Assembly: GCA_004799545.1 (NCBI GenBank) | Contig: SSMU01000005.1 | Location: 469,382 to 533,381 of the forward strand | DNA from: Phenylobacterium sp. | GTDB taxonomy: Bacteria > Pseudomonadota > Alphaproteobacteria > Caulobacterales > Caulobacteraceae | Direction: 5' to 3' | DNA: 64,000 nt | Shown here: positions 60,865 to 64,000 of the stretch, in pieces | Position numbering within the stretch: the stretch's first letter is position 1 | Layout of the letters: the number at the start of each line of letters is the position of its first letter | Notes under the pieces: generated by a model | The model's database searches: none | Seen by the model: only the letters and a program-made list of their open reading frames with translations | Told to the model about the DNA's origin: nothing | Translations under genes and position numbers: made by a program

Positions 60865-62320
60865 TCCCCTGGCGGACCAGCTCGGGCGTGGCCGCGAGGT
60901 AGGCGGCCGTCGGGAAGCCCGGCCGGGCCTCGGCCACCGTCCAGGCGCCGCCCTGCAGATAGTCGATCAGCGGATTGGCGCTGGGCGCCAGGGCCTCGCC
61001 CCGCGCCGCCACATAGTGCGGGGCGTCGAACCAGGGACTGGGGCTGCGGCCCTCAGCGGCGCCGGCCATGACGAAATGGGCGAGCGGCTCATGGCCCGCC
61101 GCAGCGACGTCGGGATTCTGCGCCAGGTACCAGGCGGGATCGAACAGCGGGTGTGGCGACAGGCGCTTGGCCCAGCCGGCGGTGACGTAGTGCAGCAGCG
61201 GCGGCGTCTCGTGCGCCGAGCGCGGGACCTGGCGTCGGTACCAGGCCGGATCGAATAGCGGGTGCGGGCTTAGCCCCCACCGCCAGCCATCGCGCAAATA
61301 GTGGGTGAGCGGATCTTCGCCCGGCGCGATGTCGGTCGCCTGGGCGACATAGTGGGCGACGTCGAACAGCGGATGCGGATTGCGCGCCCGCGCCGCGCCG
61401 ACCCGAACGAAGTGTTCGAGCGGCGTCAGGCCGTCGAGATCGTCGGCGTTCTGCAGCTGGTAGTAGCCGGCGTCGAACAGCGGATGGGGCTGGCGGCCTT
61501 CGCGCACGCCAGCCACCAAGTAATGCGCCAGCGGCGAGGCGCCGGCCGCGCCAACGTCGGCGTAGGCGGCCAGGTACCAGCCCTGGTCGAACAGCGCCGG
61601 CGGCTGCAGGTTGGGGTCGGCGCCGCGGCGTACGTAGGCGGCCATGTGGCGCAGGTCGAACAGCGGCCGCCCGGTTCCCCGCCACAGGCCGGAGCGGGCG
61701 ATCACCAGGGCCTGTCCCGGCCAACGCAGACGTCCGAGCAGCCGGTCCACGCGGCGGCTGAACGGCCGGCGGCGCGCCGGCCGAAGAACGCCGGACTGGC
61801 GCGCCCGATAGCTTTCCAGCGCCGCGGCGCGATTGTGGGCCTGGGCCTCGGCGCGGCCGATCAGCGCCTCGCTGAGCGCCAGGGTCAGCTCGGTGCGGGT
61901 CAAGGCTTCGCGCACCTGGGCCTGATGGGCGAGGCCGGTGGCGTCGGCCAGCTCGCGGGCGGCGCGTTGGCGCTCGGCTTCCTCGGCGGCATGGGCCTCC
62001 GCCAGTGCCTGTCCGGCGGCGGCGCGCGTCTCGGCCAGCCGGGCTTCGGCGGCGCGGCCGCTCTCCGCCAGCTCTTCCGCCGCCGTGTGGCGGGATTCGG
62101 CGAGCTCCGTCCGCACGCCAGCGAGCTCGGCGCGCAGCTGGCCGATCCGCTGGCTGAACTCGCGGACGCGGCCCAGGAACCGGTTCGCGGCCTGCCGGGC
62201 GGCGCTGGATTGGGCTGGTTGGGCCACGACCTTGGCCGCGGCGTCCGCGGCCCCTCCCCCATGGGTCACCGCCGCTGTCTCCGGCCCGTCCGGCGCCCTG
62301 TCAAGGCGAGCGGGGCTCAC
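60824..62320 (-). CDS. Coiled-coil protein with seven HPLFD-type repeats
   Basis: A 498-aa protein of unknown function. An N-terminal Ala/Glu/Arg-rich coiled coil (about 40-150) is followed by a basic linker and, from about 240 to the end, seven imperfect units of about 38 residues with the pattern HPLFDxxWYLxxxPDV...PLxHYxxxGxxEGRxP. Such units are known as accessory modules of large glycosyltransferases, but no transferase domain is present here. The start is GTG at 62320, overlapping the upstream stop (GTGA) with GGAGGG before it. No signal peptide is seen. Confidence 0.65.
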   Translation of the reverse strand: MSPARLDRAPDGPETAAVTHGGGAADAAAKVVAQPAQSSAARQAANRFLGRVREFSQRIGQLRAELAGVRTELAESRHTAAEELAESGRAAEARLAETRAAAGQALAEAHAAEEAERQRAARELADATGLAHQAQVREALTRTELTLALSEALIGRAEAQAHNRAAALESYRARQSGVLRPARRRPFSRRVDRLLGRLRWPGQALVIARSGLWRGTGRPLFDLRHMAAYVRRGADPNLQPPALFDQGWYLAAYADVGAAGASPLAHYLVAGVREGRQPHPLFDAGYYQLQNADDLDGLTPLEHFVRVGAARARNPHPLFDVAHYVAQATDIAPGEDPLTHYLRDGWRWGLSPHPLFDPAWYRRQVPRSAHETPPLLHYVTAGWAKRLSPHPLFDPAWYLAQNPDVAAAGHEPLAHFVMAGAAEGRSPSPWFDAPHYVAARGEALAPSANPLIDYLQGGAWTVAEARPGFPTAAYLAATPELVRQGITPLEHWARRQVR

Positions 62321-63342
62321 GCGCCCTCCTGTTCGAGCCATTGCCGGTAGCTCCCGGCGCCGGCGATGAAGGGGTTTGGATAGGCGGCCTGCAGGTCGCT
62401 GCGCTGGCGGTAGAGCACCCGCTCGGCCTTCTGGATCGGCGTGCCGTCGGAGAACCGGTCAAAGGCCCAGTACCGGCCGGGGATGGCGTCGTCGGTCGCG
62501 GCCGCCACCTGGCGCTTGTACCAGGCCCAGATCTCATAGACCGGGAAGTTCTGGCCGGCGTACTTCTTGGTCATCACGTCGCCCAGCGGGCCGAGCTTGG
62601 TGAAGTGCCAGAACCGCAAGGGACTGCCGTTGACGGTGATGGCGCCGTCCTTGTGCACCGCCAGCGTCCGGCGGCTGAGGTTCCAGCTGGCGACGTTGTA
62701 GCCGGGATCGCGGATCACCTTGACCTTGTCGAACAGGGCCGGGACGTGGTCGCACCAGCGCTGGTCGACGAACAGGCCCGCCGGCATGTCGTCGTAGCAG
62801 TAGTCCAGCAGCCGATCGTTCCACCACTTGGCGAAGCGCGCGCCCTCGCCCGTGGTGCGGATCGCCACGAAGCCCAGGTTGAAAATGCCGGTGCGCGAGG
62901 CCGAGAGGTCGTTGTCGGCGATCGCCGCGGGATCGTCGTTGGGGTCGATCAGGTGGGGCGTCAGCAGGATGTCGTGCTCTTCGAGCCAGCGCTCCAGCGG
63001 CTCCAGGCTGCCGAACAGGGCGGTGTCCGGATCGAGATAGATCACCGCGTCGGCGCCTGTGGCGCAGGCCTGGTGCATGAACGGCCCCTTCACCGCCGTG
63101 CAGACCTCGACGACGTCGTGCTTGAAGAGCCAGCCCTCGAAGTTCGGGATGCCCAGTTCATGGGCCCAGACCACCCTGTCGAAGGGCTCCGTCGCCGGAT
63201 CGAAGGCGAAGCCCTCCGGCGGCTCGTCGGTGACCAGGGCGACCAGCTTCCACTCCGGATGGAAGCGCCGCAGCGTCTGATAGAGCACGCGCGCCCGGTT
63301 CAGGTAGGAGAAGGTGAAGCTGGAATAGCAGAGCACCTTCAT
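62317..63342 (-). CDS. GT-A-type glycosyltransferase
   Basis: A 341-aa predicted glycosyltransferase with a Rossmann-like start (VLCYSSFTFSYLNRARVLY) and a metal-binding DxD at 104-106 (IYLDPDTALFG). The pattern NLGFVAIRTTGEG and the aromatic C-terminal region (FWHFTKLGPLG) resemble GT8-like and related bacterial families. It starts in ATGA overlap with the preceding glycosyltransferase and is coupled to the repeat protein by GTGA. Donor and acceptor are unknown. Confidence 0.78.
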   Translation of the reverse strand: MKVLCYSSFTFSYLNRARVLYQTLRRFHPEWKLVALVTDEPPEGFAFDPATEPFDRVVWAHELGIPNFEGWLFKHDVVEVCTAVKGPFMHQACATGADAVIYLDPDTALFGSLEPLERWLEEHDILLTPHLIDPNDDPAAIADNDLSASRTGIFNLGFVAIRTTGEGARFAKWWNDRLLDYCYDDMPAGLFVDQRWCDHVPALFDKVKVIRDPGYNVASWNLSRRTLAVHKDGAITVNGSPLRFWHFTKLGPLGDVMTKKYAGQNFPVYEIWAWYKRQVAAATDDAIPGRYWAFDRFSDGTPIQKAERVLYRQRSDLQAAYPNPFIAGAGSYRQWLEQEGA

Positions 63343-64000
63343 GCGCGGGCCTCACCGGTCGCGGTTTGGGGGGCGATCAGGTCCATGGTGAGCGCGCTGT
63401 ACTCCAGATCGTAGAGCTTGGGGCGGCGGCGAGCCCGGGCAAGCTCCAGGATGTCGCCGGTTTCGAAGGCGGCCGCCAGGGCCGATTCGTCGGCCAGGAC
63501 CGGACCGTGGCCGCCTTGCGCCACGAAGGCCGCGACATTGCCACTGTCGGGATTGGTGATGACCGCCGCGCCGGCGGCCACCGCCTCGTGCGCCGTGAAC
63601 GAGAAAGTCTCCCGGCAGAGCGGCCAGATCAGGGCGGCGTCGATCTGCGCGGCTTCCAGGGCCCGGCGCATGGCCAGGGGCTCCGGACCGCCGGCCGACA
63701 CCGGATGGAAGACGACCGGCAGGCCCGCGGGGGCCTGGGCGCCGAAGTGGTGGAATTCGTAGCGCGGATCGTCGGCATGGCGCAGGGCGAGCTCGCGGAA
63801 CACCGGCCAGCCCTTGTGCGGCGCAGGGACGCCGGCGAAGGCGATACGCAAGGGGCGATCGGCGTCCGAGGCGGCCGCCGGGCCACGGGCGACGAGCCGG
63901 ACGTGCGGGACGACGACCGCATCCCTGGCCGGGAAGGCCCAGGCCCTGCGCCAGAGGTCGAGCGCCGAGTCCGACGGGCTGACCACGGTCAGCTCCAGCG
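63339..64000 (-). CDS. Glycosyltransferase, C-terminal part (5' end outside window)
   Basis: A GT-B/GT4-like glycosyltransferase whose start lies beyond the window edge; 220 residues are seen. FAGVPAPHKGWPVFREL is the phosphate-binding strand region and RETFSFTAHEAVAAGAAVITN is the family's ExxxxxxxE-type segment near the C-terminus. It heads the minus-strand run of glycan genes and overlaps the next gene by ATGA. Confidence 0.8.
   Translation of the reverse strand, partial: LELTVVSPSDSALDLWRRAWAFPARDAVVVPHVRLVARGPAAASDADRPLRIAFAGVPAPHKGWPVFRELALRHADDPRYEFHHFGAQAPAGLPVVFHPVSAGGPEPLAMRRALEAAQIDAALIWPLCRETFSFTAHEAVAAGAAVITNPDSGNVAAFVAQGGHGPVLADESALAAAFETGDILELARARRRPKLYDLEYSALTMDLIAPQTATGEARA

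Overview
The window is high-GC bacterial DNA with dense, mostly overlapping genes. Gene content points to an alphaproteobacterium of the Caulobacteraceae, probably near Phenylobacterium or Caulobacter: TonB-dependent receptor, DUF4170, proteobacterial-type GshA, HWE/HisKA_2-type kinase, RsaD/RsaE-like type I secretion beside glycosyltransferases, and short GC-rich palindromic repeats. This placement rests on gene content only. I found no rRNA, tRNA, CRISPR array or insertion sequence.

Region 1 (1-21.9 kb) is mainly housekeeping: the tldD 3' end, a TonB-dependent receptor, a POT peptide transporter, DUF427, a tandem retropepsin-TPR protein, gshA, rsmE (carrying an in-frame palindromic repeat), ppk2, an aldo/keto reductase, a YcaQ-type glycosylase, an ABC exporter, ubiA, a desaturase, an SDR, an ETF-beta methyltransferase-like enzyme and an M23 peptidase. 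Inside it, 11.6-13.8 kb is a distinct lower-GC island: a LysM-containing protein built like a polymorphic toxin, overlapped by a small candidate immunity gene.

Region 2 (21.9-31.5 kb) is a surface-sugar cassette. Sulfotransferase, radical SAM, RfbF, RfbG, C-methyltransferase, RmlC-like epimerase, hexapeptide acyltransferase, SDR and SAT-like acetyltransferase lie head to tail, and converge on a TPR/O-GlcNAc-transferase-like (SPINDLY-type) glycosyltransferase. The logic predicts a CDP-linked, C-methylated 6-deoxy sugar.

Region 3 (31.5-52.1 kb): SemiSWEET, sensor kinase, purD, an APH-like kinase, and a lipid A/Kdo operon (msbA-like, DUF374 acyltransferase, CDF metal exporter, waaA, lpxK) joined by 4-nt overlaps or short gaps. 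Then a PTP-like phosphatase, DUF4170, pmbA (partner of tldD), MAPEG, GAF, ubiD, an SDR, YjbR, YdeI, a Tat-exported gamma-glutamyltransferase, an S1C protease and a VOC protein.

Region 4 (52.3-64 kb) is a secretion and glycan locus: a GT4 enzyme, a 785-aa RTX protein with a textbook terminator, its HlyD and PrtD/RsaD-like exporter genes, a DUF6270 protein, a coiled-coil protein with seven HPLFD-type repeats, and two glycosyltransferases, the last cut by the window edge. The layout recalls the Caulobacter S-layer locus, although the RTX protein does not resemble RsaA as I know it.
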